64,000 nt of DNA from Flavisolibacter ginsenosidimutans (GTDB taxonomy: Bacteria; Bacteroidota; Bacteroidia; Chitinophagales; Chitinophagaceae): assembly GCF_007970805.1 (NCBI RefSeq), contig NZ_CP042433.1, positions 3,844,001 to 3,908,000 of the forward strand. Direction: 5' to 3'. The notes below the pieces were generated by a model that was given only the letters and a program-made list of their open reading frames with translations, was not told the DNA's origin and searched no databases. This document shows, one piece after another, positions 25,022-33,860 of the stretch. The position numbers and the translations under genes are program-made. The stretch's first letter is position 1. Every line of letters starts with the position of its first letter.

Positions 25022-26076
25022 CAACAGAAGAACAAATCAGGCTCACGCAATTTTCAAAAGGCGGCGGCTGCGGCTGCAAAATCGCACCGTCGGTGCTGCA
25101 GGAAATTTTAAAAACAGAAAACAAAAGTTCTTTTCCGCAATTGTTGGTAGGCAACGAAAGCAGCGACGACGCCGCGGTTTATCAATTGGACGAGAACACG
25201 GCCATCGTTTCCACCACCGATTTTTTTATGCCCATTGTAGATGACGCGTTTGCCTTCGGGCAAATTGCTTCGGCCAACGCCATCAGCGATGTTTATGCGA
25301 TGGGCGGAAAGCCCCTGATGGCAATTGCAATTTTGGGTTGGCCTGCGGGCAAAATTTCTCCCGGCGTAGCGCAAAAAGTTTTGGACGGCGGACGAAGCAT
25401 TTGCGCCGAAGCGGGCATTCCGTTGGCCGGTGGCCACACCATTGATTCGCTGGAACCCATTTTCGGTTTGGCCGTAACGGGTGCGGTGCATCCAGCACAC
25501 GTTAAAAAGAACAACGGTGCGCAGGAAGGCGATTTACTTTTTCTCACCAAGCCGCTCGGCGTTGGCGTATTGTCAACCGCTGTAAAAAAAGGTGTGTTGA
25601 CAGATGAACATTATGCTGTTTTGCTGAAGCAATTAACGACGTTGAACAAAGCCGGTGAAGCGTTGGGCAAGCTCCAAAGCGTTCGCGCCATGACAGATGT
25701 TACGGGCTTTGGTTTATTGGGACACATAATTGAAATGGCCGAAGGCAGCGGTGTAAGTGTTGAACTGAATTATTCGACGGTGCAAAAGATTGAAGGATTG
25801 GATGAATATTTAAAACAAGGAATAGGTCCCGGCGCCACGGCCCGCAACTGGAACAGCTACGGCCACAAAGTGCAATTTGAAAATGGCATCAATACCGAAG
25901 AAGCATTGAAACTCTTGCCCGACCCGCAAACCAACGGCGGCTTGCTGATTGCGTCGAACGATATTGATGAATTGAGAGAAGTTTTTTTGTTAAATGGCTT
26001 GACTGATTTTCTGACACCAATTGGCCGTTGCATTCCACAAAAAGAAAAAGCTGTGTATGTGAGGCGTGAAAAGTGA
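25018..26076 (+). CDS. selD: Selenide, water dikinase
   Basis: 352 residues from the ATG at 25018, which overlaps the mnmH stop. SelD makes selenophosphate from selenide and ATP. The active-site segment is GGGCGCK with Cys18 at the position that is Sec or Cys in the family, and Lys21 next to it. Asp-rich metal/ATP motifs follow (SSDDAAVY, STTDFFMPIVDD, ANAISDVYAMGG, GGHTID), then DVTGFGLLGH. Selenium is here supplied to the tRNA modification made by MnmH; no selA, selB or selC is in the window. The last codons and stop lie in a word-repeat arm. Confidence 0.95.
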   Translation: MTTEEQIRLTQFSKGGGCGCKIAPSVLQEILKTENKSSFPQLLVGNESSDDAAVYQLDENTAIVSTTDFFMPIVDDAFAFGQIASANAISDVYAMGGKPLMAIAILGWPAGKISPGVAQKVLDGGRSICAEAGIPLAGGHTIDSLEPIFGLAVTGAVHPAHVKKNNGAQEGDLLFLTKPLGVGVLSTAVKKGVLTDEHYAVLLKQLTTLNKAGEALGKLQSVRAMTDVTGFGLLGHIIEMAEGSGVSVELNYSTVQKIEGLDEYLKQGIGPGATARNWNSYGHKVQFENGINTEEALKLLPDPQTNGGLLIASNDIDELREVFLLNGLTDFLTPIGRCIPQKEKAVYVRREK

Positions 26077-26155
26077 AACGCCAGATGTGAAACCGAAGAA
26101 ACTTTTAAGCTGTAGTTCACTCCTGTCTCACGTCTGCCGTCTCACGTTTCACCTC
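26061..26155. repeat. Word-repeat element, word GTGAAACG/GTGAGACG
   Basis: The left arm 26061-26093 includes the last codons and TGA of selD; the right arm 26124-26155 (GTCTCACGTCTGCCGTCTCA...) ends two bases before the stop of the convergent M16 gene. It occupies the whole space between two convergent genes. Confidence 0.72.
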
Positions 26156-26156
26156 C

Positions 26157-27440
26157 CTACACCACCACCAGTTCGTAAAACTTTTCCGGCTGTAAATATT
26201 TGTTTGCGAGGGCTTGCAGTTCTTCTGCGGAAACGGTTTTGATTGTTTCAATTTGTTTGTAAAAAAAGTTTTCGTCAAGGCCGTTCAGCACAAGATTTTT
26301 CCAACGGTTGATGATGTGAAAGGGTCCGTCCAAATCGCCAAGAATAGAACCGATCATGTAATTGCGAACGAGCAGCAATTCTTCGTCGTCCACAACCTCG
26401 TTGCGCAAGTCTTCCATCTCTTTGTACACTTCGGTTATCGTTGCTTCGCACACGTCTCGCCCGGCTTCGGTACTGATCACCCACGCACTTTGCTCAATGT
26501 GGTTTTCGAGATAGCTGTAAATGCCGTAAGTATAGCCCTTGTCCTCGCGAATGTTGCTCATTAAACGCGAACCAAAGAAGCCGCCAAACACACTGTTCAG
26601 CACCTGCACTTTTAAAAAATCGGGGTGGTGACGATTGGGAAAAGGAGAGCCCATGCGCACCGCGCCTTGCACGCCTTGCGGATCGTTTGTTACGCGGTAT
26701 TTCCTTTCGGTTGCAGGCTGTGATGCAATGCCGGCAAGCGTTAATCCTTTCAGGGGCAAATCGCCGAAATTCTTTTCAAGCAGTTCAAACAAATTTTGCG
26801 GCAGCTTGCCTGCGGCAAACAGCACCAGCTTTCCATCCTGATAAAAGTGTTTGTAAAAACTGCTGATTTCTTCGCGGTTCAGGGCATCAAAATCTTCAAA
26901 GCGGCTGTAACGGCCGTAAGGATGTTCTTCGCCGTAGAGGTAAGTATCAATCAAGCGGCCGGCAACAAAATCACACTTCTTTAAATTCACCCGAAGTCGT
27001 TGTTGCATGTTTTGTTTGTAGGTCGCCAGTTCGTCTTCGGGAAAAATGGAATCGGTAATCATCTCCCGCACTACCGGAAGCAACACCTCTAAATGTTTGC
27101 TCAGGCAATGCAGCGTAATGGTAGCGGTTTCGTTGTAGCAACTGCGGTTGAGGTAAGAACCGTAATACTCAAAGTGTTCGTTCAGTTGAAAAGCCGTCTT
27201 TGACGAAGTGCCGTTCTTCAACAAGTAATTGGTGGTTGCGGCTAACAGGTTTTTGCTTTCAAACCAATTGCCGGCGTAAAAAACCCATTCTATCTGCAGC
27301 ACGTCTTCGGCGCCGGCGTTTACGGCATATACTTGCGTACCGTTGGTAAGCGTGACCTTTTCAGCGGGCTTTAGTTTTACGTCAAATTCAACGGCATCTT
27401 TTATGCGGGGCGGTGTTTTGCGATCAATTGTTTCTGTCAT
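26157..27440 (-). CDS. M16-family peptidase, non-catalytic subunit
   Basis: 427 residues with the M16 (pitrilysin-like) fold but without the zinc motif HxxEH; the equivalent stretch is LLAATTNYLLKNGT. The C-terminal half keeps the R/Y substrate motif (SRLMSNIREDKGYTYGIYS). In known two-component M16 peptidases one subunit carries zinc and the other this motif; the zinc partner is two genes upstream (28556-29818). There is no signal peptide, so it acts in the cytoplasm unless exported otherwise. Its start overlaps the stop of the AAA ATPase (ATGA). Confidence 0.88.
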   Translation of the reverse strand: MTETIDRKTPPRIKDAVEFDVKLKPAEKVTLTNGTQVYAVNAGAEDVLQIEWVFYAGNWFESKNLLAATTNYLLKNGTSSKTAFQLNEHFEYYGSYLNRSCYNETATITLHCLSKHLEVLLPVVREMITDSIFPEDELATYKQNMQQRLRVNLKKCDFVAGRLIDTYLYGEEHPYGRYSRFEDFDALNREEISSFYKHFYQDGKLVLFAAGKLPQNLFELLEKNFGDLPLKGLTLAGIASQPATERKYRVTNDPQGVQGAVRMGSPFPNRHHPDFLKVQVLNSVFGGFFGSRLMSNIREDKGYTYGIYSYLENHIEQSAWVISTEAGRDVCEATITEVYKEMEDLRNEVVDDEELLLVRNYMIGSILGDLDGPFHIINRWKNLVLNGLDENFFYKQIETIKTVSAEELQALANKYLQPEKFYELVVV

Positions 27441-28522
27441 TTTCTAAATCCGATTTCTTGTTTTTGCGGAAGATAAGTCTCTTCGCCAATGTTGTAAATC
27501 TCGGCCAGCGAAACGGGCTGCGTAAACGTATTTTCAATTTTAATCTTGCTTGCCAAACGGTTGGCCACATTGGGTTGCAAAGGCTTGAACTCATACATGC
27601 CGAGGAGCCTTCCTTTGCGCAACAGCGCCGCATCCAGTTCGGTGTGCATCATGTTGAAGGTGCAAATAACGGGAATGTGCAAACACTGTCCCAGCAAACC
27701 ATCGGAAAGATTGAGCAAATTGGAGATGGCGCTGCTGTCGCTGCCGGTGCGCCGGCTAATGACGTTGTCGGCGTCTTCCAAAACCAAAATGCTTTCTTCC
27801 TGGTCCATTAAAAAATTAATCAGCTCCGGCGATGAAATGTGCGAGGCCATGTACGGCGGAAAATAAATCATGCGCTTGGTAAGCCGGCTGGCCAGGTAGC
27901 GGATGTACGTTGTCTTGCCCGTACCGGGTTTGCCGTGCAACAAAACCAGCCCGTGGCTTTTGGGCTTTTGCAGCTTTTCAATTACGCGTTCGCTGAAGGT
28001 GTAGAAGTCCTTGTTGTAATGGTCTTCAATGTCAACGGCATCGCCGATGTGTTTAAATTCTTTCAAATGAAAGTGGCCGTGAAGCGTGGTGATGAAACTA
28101 AATGTGCCTTTGTGGTCTTCTTCTTTTTCTTTCACAAGCGTTTGCAAAAGCTGTTCTGTTTTTTGCAGCGTAGCACCGTCGGCTGAAGAAAGATAATACA
28201 GCGTGGCGGCCATGCTTTCGTAATCGTTGCGGTAGCGTATCCAGATGTCTTGCCGCAGGAACCACACGCGGTGCTTTTGCTTGTAGCGGCTTTCTTTTTT
28301 GATGAATTCCTGCTCGGTGTAATCGTCTTTCCAGCGTTGCGGAAAGGAGGCGTTCAGTTCTTTTTCCAACGCGGCATACTCCACGCGGAAGAAGGCTTTT
28401 TTATTAGGTGCCGTTCCGTTGAGGTGAAAAAAATAAGCCGCCACTTTGATGTCGTCATCGGTGTCGTACACGCTGGAAAGGTGGCTGCTTAAATCGTCTT
28501 CGTCGTCGTCCTGAAAAAACAT
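27437..28522 (-). CDS. AAA-family ATPase, BCS1-like
   Basis: 361 residues. A ~190-residue N-terminal domain of unknown type (very acidic start FFQDDDEDDLSS) precedes an AAA core: Walker A LLHGKPGTGKTTY (about residue 200), Walker B ILVLEDADNVI, sensor-like ICTFNMM and the arginine-finger region LDAALLRKGRL. The arrangement resembles Bcs1-type AAA proteins. It sits between the two M16 subunits and overlaps the downstream one by 4 bases, suggesting a shared function, perhaps unfolding of substrates or assembly of the peptidase; this is inference. Confidence 0.82.
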   Translation of the reverse strand: MFFQDDDEDDLSSHLSSVYDTDDDIKVAAYFFHLNGTAPNKKAFFRVEYAALEKELNASFPQRWKDDYTEQEFIKKESRYKQKHRVWFLRQDIWIRYRNDYESMAATLYYLSSADGATLQKTEQLLQTLVKEKEEDHKGTFSFITTLHGHFHLKEFKHIGDAVDIEDHYNKDFYTFSERVIEKLQKPKSHGLVLLHGKPGTGKTTYIRYLASRLTKRMIYFPPYMASHISSPELINFLMDQEESILVLEDADNVISRRTGSDSSAISNLLNLSDGLLGQCLHIPVICTFNMMHTELDAALLRKGRLLGMYEFKPLQPNVANRLASKIKIENTFTQPVSLAEIYNIGEETYLPQKQEIGFRK

Positions 28523-28555
28523 GGGTGCTGGCCGTTAGGGCTTCCAATTTACGAA

Positions 28556-29818
28556 TTAATTTCCGGCGCGGTAGTACAGCGTACTGCTGTTCTCTTCCCT
28601 GAAAATCTCCTTGCTAATGGCCTGGATTTCGTCCACCGTTACGGTGTTGTATCTGTCTAGTTCCGTGTTCATTAAAGCGGCATCACCCAGCAGTTCATAG
28701 TAAGCCAAACTGTTGGCGCGGTTCATCACGCTCATGTCTTCAAAAGCGATGGTGCTTTCGGTTTTGTTTTTTACTTTTTGCAGTTCGTCGCCTGAAATTT
28801 TTTCGGCTTTCAATTTTGACAGTTCTTCTTCCACGGCCGCCTCCGCGTCTGCCATCTTCACGCCTTTTACCAACTTGCCTTCAATGGTCAGCAAACCCGC
28901 ATCGGTTGTGCCGAAATGATAACACTCGATATTGCTGAACAATTTTTTTTCTTTTACCAACGCCTGGTACAACCTTGACGAACCGCCGCCGCCCAAAATT
29001 TCGGTAATCAAATCCGACACGTAATAGCGATGATCGAGGCGGCCGTAAATGTGCCAGGTTTTGTAAAAAGCATCCAGCGGCACAGGTGCGTGAACTTCTA
29101 AACGCTTGGCTACCTTTTGCTCCGGTTCTGCGGGCAATTGCCGGTTGTATTTTTCTCCGCTCTCAATGGACCCAAACCATTTCTCGGCAAGTGCTTTCAC
29201 CTGTTCGGTCGTTACATTTCCGGCGGCCACTAAAATGGCGTTCACCGGGCGGTAATGTTTAAAGAAGAAATCCTTTACGTCTTGCAGCCCGGCGTTTTCA
29301 ATGTGCGAAAGCTCTTTGCCGATGGTCATCCATTTATAAGGATGCACGTCGTAAGCGAGGTTGCGCAGCTTGAGCCACGCATCGCCGTAAGGTTTGTTGA
29401 GGTAATGTTCTTTAAATTCTTCCATCACCACCTTGCGTTGCACGTCCAAACTGTTCTCGCTAAAGCCCAGCGACAACATGCGATCACTTTCGAGCCAGAA
29501 GGCCGTCTCCAGATTTTCTGCGGGAAGCTGTATATAATAATTGGTCAAATCGTTTGTGGTGTAAGCGTTGTTTTCGCCACCGGCCATTTGCAAAGGCTCG
29601 TCGTAAACGGGAATGTTGATAGAACCGCCGAACATCAGGTGTTCAAACAGGTGCGCAAAGCCCGTGCGGTTGGGGTCTTCGTCTTTTGCTCCTACGTCGT
29701 ACAGCACATTCACCACCGCCATCGGCGTTGATGTATCCCGGTGCACCAAAACCCGTAAACCGTTCGCTAACGTAAACCGTTCAAATTGTACCACTGCTTG
29801 TTTTTTGTTGGAAGGCAA
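28556..29818 (-). CDS. M16-family zinc peptidase, catalytic subunit
   Basis: 420 residues. The zinc-binding and catalytic HxxEH is HLFEH in TGFAHLFEHLMFGGS, with the third ligand Glu about 75 residues later in LETAFWLESDRM. The start given is TTG (29818); a GTG at 29794 is an alternative. A perfect -7 box TACATTTG overlaps the TTG (29816-29823), which favours the GTG. It is the first gene of a minus-strand cluster with the AAA ATPase and the R/Y subunit. The family degrades peptides and processes proteins. Confidence 0.9.
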   Translation of the reverse strand: MPSNKKQAVVQFERFTLANGLRVLVHRDTSTPMAVVNVLYDVGAKDEDPNRTGFAHLFEHLMFGGSINIPVYDEPLQMAGGENNAYTTNDLTNYYIQLPAENLETAFWLESDRMLSLGFSENSLDVQRKVVMEEFKEHYLNKPYGDAWLKLRNLAYDVHPYKWMTIGKELSHIENAGLQDVKDFFFKHYRPVNAILVAAGNVTTEQVKALAEKWFGSIESGEKYNRQLPAEPEQKVAKRLEVHAPVPLDAFYKTWHIYGRLDHRYYVSDLITEILGGGGSSRLYQALVKEKKLFSNIECYHFGTTDAGLLTIEGKLVKGVKMADAEAAVEEELSKLKAEKISGDELQKVKNKTESTIAFEDMSVMNRANSLAYYELLGDAALMNTELDRYNTVTVDEIQAISKEIFREENSSTLYYRAGN

Positions 29819-29828
29819 ATGTAGGACG

Positions 29829-29882
29829 AGGAACGAAGACAGAGGTCAGAAGACAGAAATGCACCCTCTGTCTTCTGCTTCT
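29829..29882. repeat. Word-repeat element, word GAAGACAGAGG
   Basis: The left arm 29834-29857 (GAAGACAGAGGTCAGAAGAC...) pairs with the right arm 29863-29882 (CCTCTGTCTTCTGCTTC) across a short loop. The right arm abuts the stop codon of the aspartyl protease gene. Confidence 0.78.
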
Positions 29883-31074
29883 ATTTGTTCTTCAAAATAT
29901 TCTTCACCTTAAACGTTACTTGTATTAATTCGCCGGCCCTTTGTACAATCACCTTTACTTTGTCGCCAGTGCTTTGCAGGGCTGCTTTGTACTGCGCCAT
30001 GCTCTGCGAAAAATTAGTGTTCACCGCTACTACCACATCGCCTTCGAGCAGGCCGGCGGCTTCGGCTGGCGAACCCCTTGCCACATCGCCAACGATGATG
30101 CGGCCGTTGATGTAATACAATTCCACACCTGAATAAGCATAGTCGAAATTGTCGTTATAATGACTGTTGGGCAGAAGATAAAATTCGCGTCGTTCGTAAT
30201 TAATAACGACGTTGAAGCGCCGCAGGAGATCGTTGCCGATCAAGCCACCGAGATGCGGGTAAGAAAGCACGTTGTTGGCATCCTCAAAAATATTTACCGG
30301 CACGTTGCGGAATTTATAAGGCCCCAGCTTTACTTCTTTGATGGTGGTAAGGTACATGTCCACCTTTCCGCCCAAGCCTTCGGCTTCTTTTACAAACAAT
30401 TTGCGGTTGGGCCGCAGCAGGGCGCTGTCGCTAATAAAATCGCGGGTAAAAAGCAAGTTTAATCCCGCACCCATGTCAATCAGGAATCGCGGCTCAACAA
30501 GCCGTTCGTCTTTCACCTTTGCCGTTTGCACAGGCAGTGTGGTAATTACGGGATTTAGCATGTAGCCGCCACGCGGGTACTTCAGTTGTCCCCGCGACCA
30601 AAACTCAATCGTGCTGCTGTCGTAATCGAGCTTGAGAATGTAGCGGCTGAACACCGAATAACCAATGATGCCGTCGATCGGCTCGCCGTACACCGAGGTA
30701 AGAATGGAATAATCGTTTACGTGAAAATTCAGGCTGTCAATGGTAAGGCCGGGCAGGTGCAGGTTGCGGTTATTTAGGAAGGAAACGGCCTTTACGCCGG
30801 CAATGCCTTTGATGGTGCGCCCGGAGGCAATGGGCTTAAGACGGAAATAATCAACCGTGGACGAATCGAGCGAAATGCCCCCGCTGCCCGTGTCTAAAAT
30901 AAAACTTAAGGTATCGGGAAAAGTATCAAAGCGGGCTTTCAAAAGAATCACGCCGCCGGTGAGTTGTATAAAATTAAACTTGGTGAGAAGCCTCGCAGGT
31001 TCACGAACTTCCTTCTGCGCCAAAGAAGCGTGCACGATTGCGAACAACGGTATTAGCAAAAACAATCTTCTCAC
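29881..31074 (-). CDS. Retropepsin-like aspartyl protease with PDZ domain
   Basis: 397 residues with a GTG start at 31074 and a signal peptide (RRLFLLIPLFAIVHASLAQ). Two catalytic-type loops are visible: FILDTGSGGISLDSS (about residue 58) and FLIDMGAGLNLLF (about residue 205), each the Asp-Thr/Met-Gly of a retropepsin-like half. A C-terminal PDZ domain (about 300-390; GDVARGSPAEAAGLLEGDVV) probably binds substrate ends. It is exported to the periplasm and monocistronic. Substrates are unknown. Confidence 0.87.
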   Translation of the reverse strand: MRRLFLLIPLFAIVHASLAQKEVREPARLLTKFNFIQLTGGVILLKARFDTFPDTLSFILDTGSGGISLDSSTVDYFRLKPIASGRTIKGIAGVKAVSFLNNRNLHLPGLTIDSLNFHVNDYSILTSVYGEPIDGIIGYSVFSRYILKLDYDSSTIEFWSRGQLKYPRGGYMLNPVITTLPVQTAKVKDERLVEPRFLIDMGAGLNLLFTRDFISDSALLRPNRKLFVKEAEGLGGKVDMYLTTIKEVKLGPYKFRNVPVNIFEDANNVLSYPHLGGLIGNDLLRRFNVVINYERREFYLLPNSHYNDNFDYAYSGVELYYINGRIIVGDVARGSPAEAAGLLEGDVVVAVNTNFSQSMAQYKAALQSTGDKVKVIVQRAGELIQVTFKVKNILKNK

Positions 31075-31198
31075 CTTCGCTTCTTGAAATGATTAGACAA
31101 CAATCGTTTGAAATAGGCTGCTAAAGGGCAGTGTTTAAAAATAGGCTAAGGTTTATATACCAAGAAACCTTTCGTCAAGTTTCCCTTTTACCGTCCTG

Positions 31199-31206
31199 TA
31201 TCTTTG
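31199..31206 (+). promoter_or_regulatory. -7 box of mqnC (TATCTTTG)
   Basis: Exact TAnnTTTG match, 7 bases before the ATG at 31214. A TTTCG at 31170-31174 lies at a plausible -33 distance. Confidence 0.62.
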
Positions 31207-31213
31207 CGGCGCT

Positions 31214-32335
31214 ATGAACCTTTCAAGCCTTTACGACAAAGCCCTTGCTTCAGAATTCCTGGAAATTGAAGAAGGCATGTTTCTTTTTGAAAATGCACCA
31301 CTCACGGCCCTGATGTACGTGGCCGATGAACTGCGCAAAGGCCGCGTGCCGCACGGAAAAGTAACCTGGCAGATAGATCGTAACGTGAACACCACAAACG
31401 TGTGCGTTGCCAACTGTAAGTTTTGCAATTTTTACCGCATACCGGGCCATGCCGAAGCCTACATCACCGACATGCCCACCTACCGCAAAAAAATTGAAGA
31501 AACCGTCAAGTACGGCGGCGATCAATTGCTTTTGCAGGGCGGCCATCATCCCGAACTTGGGCTGGATTTTTATACGACTACTTTTCGCGCCATCAAGCAA
31601 GAATATCCAACGATAAAGCTGCATGCACTCGGGCCGCCCGAAGTGGCGCACATCTGCAAGCTGGAAGGCAAAAGCCACCGCGAAGTACTGACGGCATTGA
31701 AAGAAGCGGGCATGGATTCTTTGCCCGGCGCCGGCGCGGAGATTTTAGTTGATCGTGTGCGTCGCTTAATCTCCAAAGGCAAATGCGGCGCAGACGAATG
31801 GCTTGCCATTATGCACGAAGCGCACAAGTTAAACATCACTACATCCGCAACAATGATGTTTGGACATGTAGAAACCATCAGAGAACGGTTTGAACATTTG
31901 GTAAAGATCAGGGACGTGCAGGCAAAGAAACCCGAAGGCGCCAAAGGTTTTCTTGCTTTTATTCCGTGGACCTTTCAGGACGTGGATACGTTGCTGACAA
32001 AGATTCGCGGCGTACACAACTTAACCACGCCGGAAGAATACATCCGGACGATTGCCATCAGCCGCATCATGCTGCCGAACATCAACAACATACAGGCTTC
32101 GTGGCTGACCGTGGGCAAGCAAACGGCGCAACTTTGTTTGCACGCCGGGGCGAATGATTTCGGTTCCATCATGATTGAAGAAAACGTGGTGAGTGCCGCG
32201 GGTGCGCCGCACCGGTTTACTTCGCGAACGATTCAGGATGCGATCCGCGAAGCGGGCTTCGAGCCGCAGTTGCGCAACCAACAGTACGAGTGGAGAGAGT
32301 TGCCAAAGATGGAGGAGCAGGTGGTGAATTATTGA
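31214..32335 (+). CDS. mqnC: Cyclic dehypoxanthinyl futalosine synthase (radical SAM)
   Basis: 373 residues. MqnC cyclises dehypoxanthine futalosine in the futalosine route to menaquinone. The iron-sulfur cluster ligands are Cys64, Cys68 and Cys71 (CVANCKFC). The family blocks LLQGGHHPELGLDFY, LHALGPPEV, GMDSLPGAGAEILVDRVRR and FGHVET are all present and separate it from MqnE. No other mqn gene lies nearby. The message is probably almost leaderless. Confidence 0.93.
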   Translation: MNLSSLYDKALASEFLEIEEGMFLFENAPLTALMYVADELRKGRVPHGKVTWQIDRNVNTTNVCVANCKFCNFYRIPGHAEAYITDMPTYRKKIEETVKYGGDQLLLQGGHHPELGLDFYTTTFRAIKQEYPTIKLHALGPPEVAHICKLEGKSHREVLTALKEAGMDSLPGAGAEILVDRVRRLISKGKCGADEWLAIMHEAHKLNITTSATMMFGHVETIRERFEHLVKIRDVQAKKPEGAKGFLAFIPWTFQDVDTLLTKIRGVHNLTTPEEYIRTIAISRIMLPNINNIQASWLTVGKQTAQLCLHAGANDFGSIMIEENVVSAAGAPHRFTSRTIQDAIREAGFEPQLRNQQYEWRELPKMEEQVVNY

Positions 32336-32444
32336 GCGGAGACTTTCCGTTTTTATAATTGAAACTTACTTATGTTTGGAACAAGGAAATTCGTGGATAT
32401 AATGTAAGCCGGAGTCCGAAAGCAGCCAATTGTTAGTGATAACT

Positions 32445-32861
32445 ATGAAAATATTTCTTCTCCTTTTTGCCTTTCTTCAAAGCTTTTTGGCACCTTTCTG
32501 TAAAGAAAAAAAGTTAGGCTGTGCTGATGTGAGAAACGGAACATTTCACATTTATCCTGCGAATGGCAAAGAACATTATTTGATTATTCGGAAGGACACG
32601 CTTCAAACAGAAACGAACCTAAGAGCAGGAACAACTTCTTATTGGAGAGTAAAATGGATATCTAATTGTACGAACACAACGCAATACATTTCAGGCGGAA
32701 AAATAGAATCGAAGGAACAAGAAGCCTTTTACAGAAAATCTACAGCTACGTTTACAATTTTACAAGTCACAAAGAACTACTATGTTTTTTCTGGCTCGCT
32801 CAGCACACCGAAGGGTAAAATGTACACGTACACTGACACAGCGTGGTTGCATAAAAAATAA
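32445..32861 (+). CDS. Hypothetical secreted protein
   Basis: 138 residues from the ATG at 32445; an upstream start at 32430 is possible. A hydrophobic signal (KIFLLLFAFLQSFLAPFC) precedes a small beta-rich domain with four further Cys or aromatic-rich strands (GTFHIYPANGKEHYLIIRKDT, YWRVKWISNCTNTTQYISGG). I do not recognise the family. The gene and the next two are clearly AT-richer than their surroundings, which suggests they arrived together or separately by transfer. Confidence 0.6.
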   Translation: MKIFLLLFAFLQSFLAPFCKEKKLGCADVRNGTFHIYPANGKEHYLIIRKDTLQTETNLRAGTTSYWRVKWISNCTNTTQYISGGKIESKEQEAFYRKSTATFTILQVTKNYYVFSGSLSTPKGKMYTYTDTAWLHKK

Positions 32862-32990
32862 TCGGCATAGAAAGTATTGACAAATGGACGGCTTATGAAG
32901 TCCTCGCTAACCTTCATGTTCTTTACAATTTCAGAGAGCCGACTTTTGTTTGCAACAAAAGCCCCGAAAAGAATTTTGTAACTTCATTCC

Positions 32991-33233
32991 ATGCTTCTTA
33001 ATGAACTTGTTACAATTGACCCGGAAATTTTAGGCGGCCAACCGGTATTTAAAGGAACCCGTGTTCCTGTTGAAACCTTGTTTGACCATTTGGAAGCCGG
33101 TGTTTCACTCAATGAGTTCCTCGACGATTTTCCCGGCGTTACAAAAGAGCAAGCAGTTGCCGTATTGGAAGTTGCGAACAAATTTTTGACCGCTAAAAAC
33201 TTGGCAACGTTGTATGAAACTGCTACTGGATGA
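32991..33233 (+). CDS. DUF433 antitoxin-like protein
   Basis: 80 residues matching the DUF433 winged-helix family: ITIDPEILGGQPVFKGTRVPVETLFDHLEAG and LNEFLDDFPGVTKEQAVAVLE. These short proteins are normally the upstream partner of a DUF5615 protein, and the next gene is exactly that, overlapping by 20 bases in another frame. By analogy with other pairs it is the DNA-binding antitoxin and autorepressor. It lies in an AT-richer stretch. Confidence 0.85.
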   Translation: MLLNELVTIDPEILGGQPVFKGTRVPVETLFDHLEAGVSLNEFLDDFPGVTKEQAVAVLEVANKFLTAKNLATLYETATG

Positions 33234-33543
33234 AAATCTTCCCAAACGCTTAAAGGCGGACTTTCCAGAACATGAAGTTTTTACAGTAAGAGAACAAGGT
33301 TGGAACGGAATTAAAAACGGCCGGTTAATGCAGTTGATGATTGACAACGGTTTTGATGCCTTACTAACCTTCGATAAAAATTTGCAGCACCAACAAAATT
33401 TTCAGAAACATCCACTCACTGTCTTTGTTCTTTCGGCAGCCAACAATACCTATGCAATGCTTACAGGACTTTCGGCTAAGGTTGAAAAGCATTTACAGAA
33501 AGGAAATCTTTTCAAAGGTGCGATAGTAATAAGGGAAGAATGA
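33214..33543 (+). CDS. DUF5615 PIN-like protein, probable toxin
   Basis: 109 residues. The N-terminal LLLDENLPKRLKADFP (Asp5, Glu6, Asn7) and the later ALLTFDKNLQHQQNF (Thr-x-Asp) are the acidic positions of the DUF5615 PIN-like nuclease family. It is co-translated with the DUF433 gene (20-base overlap). It is presumed to be an RNA-cleaving toxin; experimental proof for the family is limited. The gene stops 8 bases before the convergent 74-residue gene. Confidence 0.83.
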   Translation: MKLLLDENLPKRLKADFPEHEVFTVREQGWNGIKNGRLMQLMIDNGFDALLTFDKNLQHQQNFQKHPLTVFVLSAANNTYAMLTGLSAKVEKHLQKGNLFKGAIVIREE

Positions 33544-33550
33544 AACACCC

Positions 33551-33775
33551 TCAATGCTGCCGCATCAAATACTTCTCCAACGCTTCCACCGCACCATCTT
33601 TTACCTGCTCTGATTCTTCATTCACGGCCAACCACTCATCATGGCCGCGACGAAAACAATACTCCGCCTTCGAAGATCCTTTCGGAATAAAGCAATACAT
33701 CTCGTTTTCAAAAATGATGTGGTATTCTTCCTGCCGGCCGTTGAGCGAAAGCGTTGTCCAAAAAAGATCTTCCAT
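33551..33775 (-). CDS. Hypothetical 74-residue protein
   Basis: A small soluble protein (MEDLFWTTLSLNGRQEEYHI...) with a beta-hairpin-like N-terminus, a basic CFRRGHDEWLAVNEES middle and an amphipathic C-terminal helix VEALEKYLMRQH. I do not recognise the family. Composition and codon use fit the host rather than the AT-rich islet to its left. It is monocistronic. Confidence 0.6.
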   Translation of the reverse strand: MEDLFWTTLSLNGRQEEYHIIFENEMYCFIPKGSSKAEYCFRRGHDEWLAVNEESEQVKDGAVEALEKYLMRQH

Positions 33776-33803
33776 GATGATGCGGTTTTGTGTTTAACGA
33801 AAC

Positions 33804-33825
33804 AGGACACGCCATTGGCGTGTCC
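33804..33825. terminator. Strong hairpin downstream of the OmpA-like gene
   Basis: GGACACGCCA faces TGGCGTGTCC with a single-base loop shift, a 10-bp near-perfect stem. Tails are only weakly T-rich, so it may be a terminator or a processing/stability hairpin for the OmpA-like message. Confidence 0.5.
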
Positions 33826-33860
33826 CTCTTGTCTCCTGAATTCTATCTCCTGTCTCCTGA
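33824..33860. repeat. Word-repeat arm, word CAGGAGACAGGAGA
   Basis: On the minus strand the arm reads CAGGAGACAGGAGATAG then CAGGAGAC. It abuts the stop codon of the OmpA-like gene. The opposite arm is reduced to CAGGACAC at the neighbouring hairpin. Confidence 0.55.
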
